NCBI RefSeq assembly: GCF_009765785.1
Contig: NZ_LMUT01000025.1
Span: 468,890-532,889, forward strand
DNA length: 64,000 nt
DNA from: Granulicella sp. L46
GTDB taxonomy: Bacteria > Acidobacteriota > Terriglobia > Terriglobales > Acidobacteriaceae
Direction: 5' to 3'
Shown here: positions 54,249 to 64,000 of the stretch, one piece after another
Numbering within the stretch: position 1 is the first letter of the stretch
Layout: every line of letters begins with the position of its first letter
Translations under genes and position numbers: made by a program
The notes under the pieces: generated by a model
Seen by the model: only the letters and a program-made list of their open reading frames with translations
The model's database searches: none
What the model was told of the DNA's origin: nothing

Positions 54249-55268
54249 TTACTGCTTCGGACTCGGGTTGCTCAACACTTGCGGAATATAAAAGTGGAAG
54301 AACTGGTCTGCGTCCGAATGCAAGCAAACATTGGCGTTTGGCATGCCTTCTTCAACACGCGTGAAACCTGCATCGTCGATGCGCAGGTGCATAGGTGTCA
54401 CCGGACAAAGCGCAGGCTCCATAACCACCGCGACGGCCATCGCGTCATACAGCGTTGGTGTGACATTGTCCGGAAATCCTGCCCACTGCCGATACAGCTC
54501 ATCCAGCGCTTTCGTCGCGGGAGTTTTCTGGCTGAACAGTGTGGCACGCACCACCTCATCCAGTTTCAGCTGCGTTGAGTCGAGCGGCATCATGTCGATC
54601 GGCACACCCGATGCGAACAATTCCTTCGCCGCCGGAATATCCATCATGATGTTGTACTCCGCGCTCGGACCCTTGTCGGGTAGATAGCCGAGGTCGCCAT
54701 AACCCTGCCGAATCGAGCCGCCCATCATCACAACGCGCTTCAGTTTGCGGAAGGTTGCAGGGTCTTTCTGAATCAGCGCACCCACATTGCTAAGCGGTGC
54801 CAGCGAGATCAGTGTGATCTCCCCGGGATTGCTCCGAATCTGATCGAGGATGAAGTCGACGGCATTCGGCCATCCGTCAGCTGGCTCTGGAAACGCCTCT
54901 GCCCATGCGGCTTGCGTGAAAGGAGTGCCGGGTTTCGTCTTCGGTCCGGCGGCTACCGGAATATCTGCATGGCCAGTTTCCTTCAGGAAGCGTTCTACCA
55001 GTCGCGCGCGCCGGTCCGTGTCGCCCCATGCTGTTGTCACGCCAAGAATCCGCAGATGCTGATCCGACAACGCGAGAGCCAGCGCAAATGCATCGTCGAC
55101 GTCATCGCCGATATCGGTATCAATGATGGCCTTCTCTGTCGGCCCAGTCGTCGCTGCAGTCGTCTGTCCGATCGCGCGTTCGCAGATCGCACCGATCGCA
55201 ACGACAACCATGATGATTTTGAGCAATGTTTCTGCCGCGTGGTGCGACCTGCCTTTTGTTCGCGTCAT
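54249..55268 (-). CDS. Exported inosine-uridine-preferring nucleoside hydrolase
   Basis: 339 aa from the ATG at 55268, which has GGAG 6 nt upstream and yields a signal peptide ending near AIGQT; the frame extends to 55322. IIDTDIGDDVDDAFALALAL is the calcium-binding DTDxGxDD signature of nucleoside hydrolases, and the VVMMGGSIRQGYG block and SAEYNIMMDIPAAKEL follow in the normal order. It splits ribonucleosides into base and ribose. Export would make it a nutrient-scavenging enzyme. Confidence 0.87.
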   Translation of the reverse strand: MTRTKGRSHHAAETLLKIIMVVVAIGAICERAIGQTTAATTGPTEKAIIDTDIGDDVDDAFALALALSDQHLRILGVTTAWGDTDRRARLVERFLKETGHADIPVAAGPKTKPGTPFTQAAWAEAFPEPADGWPNAVDFILDQIRSNPGEITLISLAPLSNVGALIQKDPATFRKLKRVVMMGGSIRQGYGDLGYLPDKGPSAEYNIMMDIPAAKELFASGVPIDMMPLDSTQLKLDEVVRATLFSQKTPATKALDELYRQWAGFPDNVTPTLYDAMAVAVVMEPALCPVTPMHLRIDDAGFTRVEEGMPNANVCLHSDADQFFHFYIPQVLSNPSPKQ

Positions 55269-55416
55269 GCTTTCTCCGCTGGCACACGTTCGGCGAATCG
55301 ACCTCCGCGGCCGGTTCTCCATCTTACGTTGCCTCGGCGGCTTTGCAATTTCTCCGTTTCGGGTTCATAACGGCTTGGTGAATGCAAAGGATAACCCGCG
55401 GACGCTCTCGGCGCGT

Positions 55417-56280
55417 TTAGCAGACGGTAAGTACGGGGCACGTGGCGCTTGCGAGCAGCGCGGGCGTCAGGCCAGTCCGAATAAACTCGAGCCAGAAGGA
55501 TGCCTTCCTCGCTCCCAGCACGATCAGATCGGCGTTGATCCGCTTGGCCAGATCAAGAATCGCCTCCGACGATTTCCCGTGCTCGACGACAAACTCCGGC
55601 TCGCAGCTGCAGTGCGCAGAGGCAGGGATCAGCGCCTTCAACGATGAGAGGAACTTTGCTTCACAATCCTCATCCCTGGGCGCTCCATGGTCAGCAACGA
55701 CGTGGCACAAATAGACTTTCGTCCCGGCCGTTTGTCCCAGGGCCAGTGCGAGGTCAACGCCCTTGGCGGCCTGCGTAGAGAAGTCCGTTGCATACACGAT
55801 TCTGTGAAATGAGATTGGCCCATGCGGCGGCGCCACCACGCGCGGCCCTACCGTCAACACCGGGCAATGCGCCGTGCGGATCACCTCTTCCGAGGTTGAA
55901 CCGAGAGCCAGCTTCTTCAGGCCGTGCTTCGATCTCGTGCCAAGCACAATCAGATCGGCGTGGGACCTGACCGCCTCGTCCACTATCGCTCCAGCCCGCT
56001 GAAATCCTTCAATCACCTTCCTCGTGACGTTGACTCCAGAGATACGTTTGGACAGCCGTACCAGCTCCTCTTCACTACTGTGCCGTACGGAATCGAGCGC
56101 ACACTCGGAGATTGCGTCTAGCGACGGCAGGGTTACCACCGTCGTGATTTCGAGGGTCGACTCATCCTGCAGCGCTAGTCCGACAGCGTAGGCCTGGGCG
56201 ATCTCGCCGTCGTCAGAAAAATCCGTTGCCAGGAGAATCCGCTCAAACTTGATTTGGGTTTGCAGATCGATCGTTCGCAT
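55417..56280 (-). CDS. Tandem universal stress protein (two UspA domains)
   Basis: 287 aa with two UspA-like units, about 12-145 and 150-287. Unit one starts ERILLATDFSD and ends with LIVLGTRSKHGLKKLALGST and EVIRTAHCPVLTV, a GxRxxxGx8GS-type nucleotide-binding pattern. Unit two starts HRIVYATDFST and has LIVLGARKASFWLEF but no following GS, so it has probably lost the nucleotide site. GGAGG is 4 nt before the ATG. Lies near the oxidative-stress genes. Confidence 0.87.
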   Translation of the reverse strand: MRTIDLQTQIKFERILLATDFSDDGEIAQAYAVGLALQDESTLEITTVVTLPSLDAISECALDSVRHSSEEELVRLSKRISGVNVTRKVIEGFQRAGAIVDEAVRSHADLIVLGTRSKHGLKKLALGSTSEEVIRTAHCPVLTVGPRVVAPPHGPISFHRIVYATDFSTQAAKGVDLALALGQTAGTKVYLCHVVADHGAPRDEDCEAKFLSSLKALIPASAHCSCEPEFVVEHGKSSEAILDLAKRINADLIVLGARKASFWLEFIRTGLTPALLASATCPVLTVC

Positions 56281-56561
56281 GTTTCCTCCGTTCGTCTCAA
56301 TCCGTTCTGGAGCTGATGCGCACCAACACCGTTACGAACTCAGCTCGGTCGAGGACCAGCAGCTTACGGGCGAGAGTTACCCCTCCGCCCATGGGTACAA
56401 TACTCGCCCTGTACTGATGAATGCGCGGTCTCCGCCATCACAAGCTGAGGTGACTTGCGTCACATCCAACCCAGGCGCAGTAGCAGGCCGTTCGCGATGC
56501 ACTGTCTTTCCACAACCCCAGGCTTGACAAACTCTCAGATGAGACAGAGTCTAGATTGGAG

Positions 56562-57002
56562 ATGGACGTCGAGACAATCAGGCATCTTCTGGATGCCAGC
56601 GGAGTGAAGTTCACCACGCAGCGTTACTGCGTGATGGCCTTCCTGATGCAGACCGCCGGTCATCCCACGGCTGCAGAGATCTTCGACGGTGTCAACCGGC
56701 TTGACCCTCGCTCTGCCAGGGCCACGGTTTATCGCAATCTGCGGGATCTGGTCGAAGCCGGCCTGGTCCGTGAAGTAGCCGTAGAAGGCCGCTCCGCTCG
56801 CTTCGATGTGAAAGGGATGCGCCACCACCACTTCATCTGCGATCGGTGTGGTGAGGTGGAAGATATGGAGTGGTTCAACGTCCCACAACCCCCCGCCAAG
56901 TTCCTCGGCAATCGCATGGTGCGCGAGTACGAGGTGATTCTCCGAGGACTTTGCATAAGCTGTGCTTCCTCCGCGCCGCACACGTCTGCCGATACTGGAT
57001 GA
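56562..57002 (+). CDS. Fur-family regulator, PerR-like
   Basis: 146 aa from the ATG at 56562 (TTG at 56556 is the alternative). The winged helix-turn-helix runs from KFTTQRYCVMAFLMQTAGHP to SARATVYRNLRDLVEAGL. Metal sites are visible: HHHFICDRCGEVE, with His and two Cys, and the terminal CISC pair for structural zinc. Placed just before katG on the same strand, it is likely the peroxide-responsive repressor of the catalase-peroxidase. A TTGACA sits at 56524 and a TCTCA/TGAGA dyad at 56534-56545, upstream of the start. Confidence 0.85.
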   Translation: MDVETIRHLLDASGVKFTTQRYCVMAFLMQTAGHPTAAEIFDGVNRLDPRSARATVYRNLRDLVEAGLVREVAVEGRSARFDVKGMRHHHFICDRCGEVEDMEWFNVPQPPAKFLGNRMVREYEVILRGLCISCASSAPHTSADTG

Positions 57003-57080
57003 CCGCACGGATTACGTGCATATAGCCGACTGTGCTTCTACGAACCTCATGACAACAGAACTTTAACACTAAGCATTTGA

Positions 57081-59426
<2,346 letters not shown>

Positions 59427-59470
59427 TTGATAGAGGGCCGACGAAACCAACCGCCGACCCTTATAGCCCT

Positions 59471-59516
59471 CTGGCCTGCGCAAACCTCAACGAGGCTCGC
59501 GCAGGCCAGTTTCGTT
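59471..59516 (+). terminator. Hairpin terminator after katG
   Basis: CTGGCCTGCGC (59471-59481) pairs perfectly with GCGCAGGCCAG (59499-59509) around a 17-nt loop, and TTTCGTTT follows directly. It lies 44 bp after the katG stop. Confidence 0.7.
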
Positions 59517-59593
59517 TGAGTGGAAACATCATTTCCCCGTTGTTAATAACGCTGTTTGCGTCGCTCGACTTTATGGCGATAATTAAAGCTGAT

Positions 59594-61516
59594 ATGTCAA
59601 AGCAACAGTTCCAAACCGAAGTTAGCCAACTCCTCCAGCTCATCGTCCATTCGCTCTACTCGCACCCGGAGATCTTCCTCCGCGAGCTCATCTCCAACTC
59701 CTCCGATGCGCTCGACAAGCTGCGCCACCTCACCCTCACCGACGACAAGTACAAGGCCCTAGTCGGCAACGGCATCGATGCGCCGCGCATCGACCTCACG
59801 CTCGACGAAGAGAAGAAGACGCTCACCATCGCCGACACCGGCATCGGCATGAGCGAGGAAGACCTCGTCTCACACCTCGGCACCATCGCCCGCTCCGGCA
59901 CGAAGAATTTCCTCTCCCAACTCTCCGGCGACGCAAAGAAAGACTCCAACCTCATCGGACAATTCGGCGTCGGCTTCTACTCCGCCTTCATGGTCGCCGA
60001 CAAAGTAGAGGTCTTCTCGCGCAAAGCAGGCGAAGACAAAACGTTCAAGTGGACCTCCGACGGCAAGACCGGCTTTGACATCGAAGAAGTCACCGGCGAT
60101 CAAGCCCGCTCCGTCGCGGGCACCACGGTCGTCATCTATTTTAACGAAGAGGGCGCGACCTACGCCAACGCCTGGCGTCTGCAGGAGATCGTCAAGAAAT
60201 ACTCCAACCACATCGCCTTCCCCATCTTCCTCACCTACGACAAGAGCGAGTGGAACGCCGAGAAGAAGGAGTCCATCAAGACCCGCGTCACCGAGCAGGT
60301 CAACGCCGCCAGCGCCATGTGGCAGCGCCCGAAGTCCGAGCTCACCGATGAGGATTACAAGGAGTTCTACAAGTCCATCACCGGCGACTGGGAAGACCCG
60401 CTCTTCTGGTTTCACACCCGTGCCGAAGGCACGCTCGAGTACACCACCCTCTTCTACATCCCGGCCAAAGCCCCCATGGACCTTTACCAGGCCGAATATC
60501 AGGGCGGCATCAAGCTCTACGTCAAGCGCGTCTTCATCATGGACGACTCCAAAGATCTCCTGCCGCAGTACCTCCGCTTCGTGCGCGGCATCATCGACTC
60601 CGAAGACCTCCCGCTCAACGTCTCGCGCGAAATCCTACAGCAGAACAAGATCCTCACCGCGATCAAGACCGCCAGCGTCAAGAAGATCCTCTCCGAGCTG
60701 AAACGCATCGCTGACAGCGACTCCGAAACCGATAAAGCCAAATACGCCGAGTTCATCGCCCAGTACAACCGTCCCCTCAAGGAGGGCGTCTACGGCGACT
60801 ACGCCAACCGCGAAACTCTCCTCGATCTCGTCCGCTTCAAGTCGACTAAAGTCGAAGGCCTGACGTCGCTCGCCGAGGCTAAAGAGCGCATGCAGCCAGA
60901 ACAGAAAGCGCTCTACTACATCACCGGCGGCAGCGAGAGCATGCTCCGCAACTCGCCCCTGCTCGAGATCTACAAGAAGAAGGGAATCGAAGTCCTCCTC
61001 CTCGACGACGACATCGACGAGATCGTCTTCTCGAACGTAGACAAGTACGGCGACACCGACCTCAAGTCCGTCAACAAGTCCACCCCCGACGAACTGAAGG
61101 ACGACTCGGCCCCCGAACAGGCCGCCGAAAAGGCTGAGGCTCTTAAGCCTCTGCTCGAGAAGATCAAGTCCGCACTCGGCGATGCCGTCAAGGAAGTCCG
61201 TGCCTCATCCCGCCTCGCCGACAGCCCGTCTGTAATCGTCTCGGACGAAGACGAGCCCAGCGCCCGCATGCGCCAGATGATGCGAGCCATGGGCCAGAAA
61301 GAAATTCCCGAACCCACCCCAACCCTCGAGATCAACCCTGATCACGAGATCGTCAAGAAACTTCTCGCCAACCCGGAGGACGCAACGGTAGCCGACGCTG
61401 CGTGGCTCCTCTTCGATCAAGCCCTCCTACTCGAAGGCGTGCCACTCAAAGACCCATCCGCCTTCGTCCAACGACTCAACCGCGTGCTGAATCAATCGAT
61501 CGACTCGAGGCATTGA
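59594..61516 (+). CDS. htpG: Chaperone protein HtpG (Hsp90)
   Basis: 640 aa, the usual length. ATP-dependent cytoplasmic chaperone. The N-domain is recognised by FLRELISNSSDALDKLRHL (with the catalytic Glu), the ADTGIGMSEEDLVSHLGTIA block and GQFGVGFYSAFMV. The middle domain carries LPLNVSREILQQNKIL, and the C-terminal dimerisation part follows. The start is placed at MSKQQFQTEV by comparison with the family N-terminus; MAIIKAD at 59573 is a less likely alternative. No ribosome site is clear. Confidence 0.95.
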   Translation: MSKQQFQTEVSQLLQLIVHSLYSHPEIFLRELISNSSDALDKLRHLTLTDDKYKALVGNGIDAPRIDLTLDEEKKTLTIADTGIGMSEEDLVSHLGTIARSGTKNFLSQLSGDAKKDSNLIGQFGVGFYSAFMVADKVEVFSRKAGEDKTFKWTSDGKTGFDIEEVTGDQARSVAGTTVVIYFNEEGATYANAWRLQEIVKKYSNHIAFPIFLTYDKSEWNAEKKESIKTRVTEQVNAASAMWQRPKSELTDEDYKEFYKSITGDWEDPLFWFHTRAEGTLEYTTLFYIPAKAPMDLYQAEYQGGIKLYVKRVFIMDDSKDLLPQYLRFVRGIIDSEDLPLNVSREILQQNKILTAIKTASVKKILSELKRIADSDSETDKAKYAEFIAQYNRPLKEGVYGDYANRETLLDLVRFKSTKVEGLTSLAEAKERMQPEQKALYYITGGSESMLRNSPLLEIYKKKGIEVLLLDDDIDEIVFSNVDKYGDTDLKSVNKSTPDELKDDSAPEQAAEKAEALKPLLEKIKSALGDAVKEVRASSRLADSPSVIVSDEDEPSARMRQMMRAMGQKEIPEPTPTLEINPDHEIVKKLLANPEDATVADAAWLLFDQALLLEGVPLKDPSAFVQRLNRVLNQSIDSRH

Positions 61517-61587
61517 TTTGGACTTGGCCCATCTGCACCATCGATACCCCGGTGTGTTGAGAAGCTCCGAGTCAGAGCGCGTGGCAG

Positions 61588-62316
61588 CTAATGATGATGT
61601 TCGGCTCCGGAGCTTTCGTGATCGTCCGTTCCGTCGGACCACCGCTGCACAGCAATGACGAACTGAGTCAGGTGCTCCGTGGGGTCGGCGATGGCAATCA
61701 CGGGCGAACCCGGCAGATTCGCTCCCCAGATTGCGGGGTCCGTGTCGGAATAGAAAAACATGAGGTGAGAAGGCCAGTGTGGGGCGCTGTCGCCGCCGTA
61801 ACCCTGCTTCCCCATCATGTAGCACATGGCACCGGGTTCCATCGGGGGCACTTCTTTTTTTGCGATGGCAGCGGCGATGGCCTCGTTCATCTGGGCTTGC
61901 GTACGCCCCGCCAGTCCCCACTCGGTCTCTTTGGTGAGGCGCAGAAGGTAAGAACGTGCGGCTGGCGCATTCACACACATGGGAACCCGCACCTTCGGAT
62001 TCCAGAAGTCGGCATCCGCTGCAGACGTCCAGCCCCGTCCCACGATACACACGAAGCCGTTCGTGCCTTTGACCGCCGTTTCGAAACCGTGACGTCCCAG
62101 CACCAGCACCTCTGCATCGCGGGCAATGGACTCCGGCACCGCACTGCGCGCCAGCGTTATCTCCGCATCCCGATCAGCCATGAGGTATTGGTCGACCGGC
62201 GCCATCTTCGTGTACGTCGTCGCGGCCTCCTGTGACCTTGCCCGGCAAGTCATCGCGAGTACAACAAGCAGCGCGAAGCTTTTAGTTGCGATTGCGTGAA
62301 CCTTCATCTTCCGCAT
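61588..62316 (-). CDS. Secreted protein of unknown function
   Basis: 242 aa with GGAGG 6 nt before the ATG at 62316 and a signal peptide ending near RARSQ. The mature part has VLGRHGFETAVKGTNGFVCI and GAMCYMMGKQGYGGDSAPHW, with a probable Cys-containing core, and the extreme C-terminus is acidic then His-rich (DGTDDHESSGAEHHH). I do not recognise a named domain. Possibly metal-binding at the tail. Convergent with htpG. Confidence 0.6.
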   Translation of the reverse strand: MRKMKVHAIATKSFALLVVLAMTCRARSQEAATTYTKMAPVDQYLMADRDAEITLARSAVPESIARDAEVLVLGRHGFETAVKGTNGFVCIVGRGWTSAADADFWNPKVRVPMCVNAPAARSYLLRLTKETEWGLAGRTQAQMNEAIAAAIAKKEVPPMEPGAMCYMMGKQGYGGDSAPHWPSHLMFFYSDTDPAIWGANLPGSPVIAIADPTEHLTQFVIAVQRWSDGTDDHESSGAEHHH

Positions 62317-62392
62317 TGCTCCCCTCCTGAGAACGGGCTATCCATGACTGCCGGCCGATTGCCTGAGAATGATTTCCGCGCCGGTGGATTGG

Positions 62393-62786
62393 TTATGGCT
62401 TTGGCTTTACCCGCGATGGGTGAGGTGTGCCGGTCGGCAGGCTGCTGTAGGGGATCTCGCGCACCTCGCCCCGCGAACTCGGGTCGAAGGCAGCCTTGCG
62501 GGCCCACGCCAGCGCCTCGTCCATATCAGCGGCTTCCAGGATCCAGAAGCCGCCAATGTGCTCCTTGGCTTCCAGATAGGGACCGTCGGTGGATAAGCGC
62601 TTCACCGTTGGGCTGCCCCCGCACCGACTTCGCCTGGCTCGCCGGGCTAAGGCCGCAAGCCATGAGCCTGGCACCGGCAGCTTCTAACTCATCGTTGAGA
62701 TCGTTGATAGCTTGAACCGTCGCTGCGGTCACTGTGGACGGGTCGAAGTTGTCGGGGAGGTAATTCGCAAGTAAATAATGCGGCAT
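62393..62786 (-). pseudogene. YCII/DGPF-type gene disrupted by a frameshift
   Basis: From the ATG at 62786 (AAAGGAG upstream) the frame reads a normal start (YLLANYLPDNFDPSTVTAAT) up to about 62594. The sequence then continues in another frame, with TDGPYLEAKEHIGGFWILEA, to a stop at 62393. The total of 394 nt is one more than a multiple of three. Against the intact neighbour the change fits one extra base near 62588-62594. It is either an inactivated copy or a sequencing error. Copies of this family bear a DGPF/DGPY motif. Confidence 0.72.
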
Positions 62787-62833
62787 GATTTCTCCTTTGT
62801 GATTGTTCGGTTTCGAAAAGCCCGTTTGTCCGG

Positions 62834-62901
62834 CCTTCACAATGTCGACGAATGGGCAGACCCGAATTCTACAAATAGCTCAGAAATTTTTATCTCAATC
62901 G
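62834..62901. repeat. 68-bp direct repeat, left copy
   Basis: Covers CCTTCACAATGTCGACGAA and the following bases to TATCTCAATCG. It recurs nearly unchanged at 63302-63369, with a period of 468 bp that equals one gene plus its gap. Confidence 0.75.
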
Positions 62902-62908
62902 CTCTGGG

Positions 62909-63256
62909 CTACTTCGGCCTTTGGAGGAACTCGCGTACCTCAACCGGTGCTCGACAGGCGATCACGGCCTTGCGCCCCCACTTCAGAGCCTCGTCCAGAT
63001 TGGCGGCCTCCAGCAACCAAAATCCGCCTACGTGTTCCTTGGCTTCCAGGTACGGCCCATCCGTGATCAGCACCGCGCCATCGGGCTGCGCTCGCAGTGA
63101 CTTCGCCTTTGCCGCAGACTGCAGGCCTCCAGCGAAGACCCTGACACCAGCGGCCTCCATCTCTTCGTTCAGCAAATCAATATCCCGAATCATCGCTTCG
63201 TCCTCTAGCGACGGGTCGTAGTTGTCAGGGTGGTGAATCGCAACCAAATATTGCAT
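62909..63256 (-). CDS. YCII/DGPF-domain protein (intact copy)
   Basis: 115 aa from the ATG at 63256, which has AAAGGAG 8 nt upstream; a longer frame begins at 63292. It is a small alpha/beta barrel with the DGPF-like motif TDGPYLEAKEHVGGFWLLEA and an N-terminal YLVAIHHPDNYDPSLEDEA. These proteins are linked by genome context to ECF42-type sigma factors, as here, with the sigma gene 106 bp upstream on the same strand. Catalytic role not established. It is one of two tandem copies. Confidence 0.85.
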   Translation of the reverse strand: MQYLVAIHHPDNYDPSLEDEAMIRDIDLLNEEMEAAGVRVFAGGLQSAAKAKSLRAQPDGAVLITDGPYLEAKEHVGGFWLLEAANLDEALKWGRKAVIACRAPVEVREFLQRPK

Positions 63257-63301
63257 CGTATCTTCTCCTTTAACAATTCTTTGGCAGACCAATCTTCGCT
63301 G

Positions 63302-63369
63302 CCTTCACAATGTCGACGAACGGCCCGACCCGAATTCTACAAATAGGCCAGGATTTTTTATCTCAATCG
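63302..63369. repeat. 68-bp direct repeat, right copy
   Basis: Matches 62834-62901 with few differences. Its end covers the stop of the ECF sigma gene at 63363-63365. The pair bounds the duplicated unit that made the two YCII genes. Confidence 0.75.
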
Positions 63370-64000
63370 ATCAACATCGCCTGCTTTAGTTTCTTCGACA
63401 GCACATCTTGCTCACGAACGTTGTCTGTCATCGCAAGGGCGCGTTGAAGCTCTTCGCGAGCTTCGGCATATTGTCCCAGCTTCATAAGCAAATCCCCCCT
63501 GACGCTCGGTAGCAGGTGATAGTTGGCCAGCGCGGGCTCAGCCGCGAGAGCATCCAGCGCATGGAGTCCAGCGGCCGGTCCATGTGCCATTCCGAGGGCT
63601 ACCGCGCGGTTCAGCGCCACGATCGGTGACGGGCTGACCTGAAGCAGTGCGTCATACAGAAGCACGATCCGCTCCCAGTCGGTCTCCATCACGGTGTCGG
63701 CTCGCGCGTGACAAGCTGCAATCGCCGCCTGCAAGGCGTAGCTGCGGGCGCCGCCACTCAGCTGCTGCGCGCGCTGGAGCGCAGCCATTCCTCGCTCAAT
63801 CTGTGCGTGGTCCCACAGAGAACGGTCCTGTTCCGGCAAAAGCACGGCTTCTCCCGTCGGACCGCGACGCGCTGCCGTACGCGACGCTTGCAGCTCCATC
63901 AGCGCCAGCAGACCATGGACTTCCGACTCTTCGGGAAGAAGCCCCATCAGCATGCGTCCAAGGCGGAGCGCATCCTCACAGAGTGCTGCTCGCATCCACT
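63363..64000 (-). CDS. ECF42-like sigma factor, C-terminal part (cut by window edge)
   Basis: At least 210 residues, open to the window edge, so the N-terminus with sigma regions 2 and 4 lies outside. The visible part matches the C-terminal extension of ECF42-type sigma factors (DUF6596/TPR-like helices): LRLGRMLMGLLPEESEVHGL, LWDHAQIERGMAALQRA, QVSPSPIVALNRAVALGMAH, and LLPSVRGDLLMKLGQYAEAR. The downstream DGPF/YCII genes agree with this group. Control of the YCII genes by the sigma factor is inferred from the known pairing. Confidence 0.82.
   Translation of the reverse strand, partial: WMRAALCEDALRLGRMLMGLLPEESEVHGLLALMELQASRTAARRGPTGEAVLLPEQDRSLWDHAQIERGMAALQRAQQLSGGARSYALQAAIAACHARADTVMETDWERIVLLYDALLQVSPSPIVALNRAVALGMAHGPAAGLHALDALAAEPALANYHLLPSVRGDLLMKLGQYAEAREELQRALAMTDNVREQDVLSKKLKQAMLID

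Overview
The window reads as a chromosome segment of a soil acidobacterium (Acidobacteriota, probably Terriglobales/Acidobacteriaceae, near Granulicella, Edaphobacter or Terriglobus). The evidence is family content: five TIGR03435 'soil-associated' domains in four proteins, a VWFA-related acidobacterial secreted protein, two large Oar-like TonB-dependent receptors with a carboxypeptidase-regulatory N-domain, and an extensive pectin-degradation locus. This placement is an inference from protein families, not from a marker gene.

Layout. (1) 128-9293: a complete malonate decarboxylase operon on the minus strand (mdcA-B-C-D-E-F-[alpha/beta hydrolase]-G-H) with a divergent LysR regulator. (2) 9300-11800: a scarred stretch with an SDR lacking its Rossmann start, a membrane protein whose end runs into an IS5-type transposase remnant, and a cupin. 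(3) 12133-17396: ECF sigma factor/anti-sigma pair, TlpA-like thioredoxin, an Asp-nucleophile alpha/beta hydrolase, a DUF418 membrane protein and a GNAT acetyltransferase, followed by an 840-bp gene-free region. (4) 18238-28578: TIGR03435 proteins around a VWA protein and a TonB-like receptor. (5) 28675-45245: pectin utilisation. A minus-strand operon (polygalacturonase, tagaturonate epimerase, pectin methylesterase, polygalacturonase) and a plus-strand receptor/hydrolase set (TonB receptor, GH105, Tat-exported GH28, large esterase) diverge around a LacI-family regulator. (6) 45272-48461: integrase remnant, TetR gene with two small membrane proteins, and a divergent DHA2 drug exporter. (7) 48524-56280: secreted and envelope proteins, nucleoside hydrolase, tandem universal stress protein. 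(8) 56562-61516: Fur/PerR-like regulator, catalase-peroxidase KatG, chaperone HtpG. (9) 61588-64000: secreted unknown, two DGPF/YCII genes (one frameshifted) made by tandem duplication, and the 3' part of an ECF42-like sigma factor cut by the window edge.

How the genes work together. In the mdc operon, MdcB and MdcG build and attach the phosphoribosyl-dephospho-CoA arm to the carrier MdcC, MdcH primes it, MdcA swaps acetyl for malonyl, MdcD/E decarboxylate, and MdcF imports malonate. In the pectin locus, the esterases remove methyl and probably acetyl groups, the GH28 enzymes cut the backbone, GH105 trims unsaturated ends, the TonB receptor is a candidate for oligomer uptake, and the UxaE-like epimerase feeds a uronate route. 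The most useful new observation is that the two divergent pectin transcription units share one promoter layout: a TTGACG -35, a TANTAT -10, and just downstream a near-identical 12-bp palindrome (GGC[A/C]ACGTTGCC) of the type LacI-family proteins bind. This suggests one local repressor co-controls depolymerisation and uptake. No tRNA, rRNA or CRISPR array was seen.
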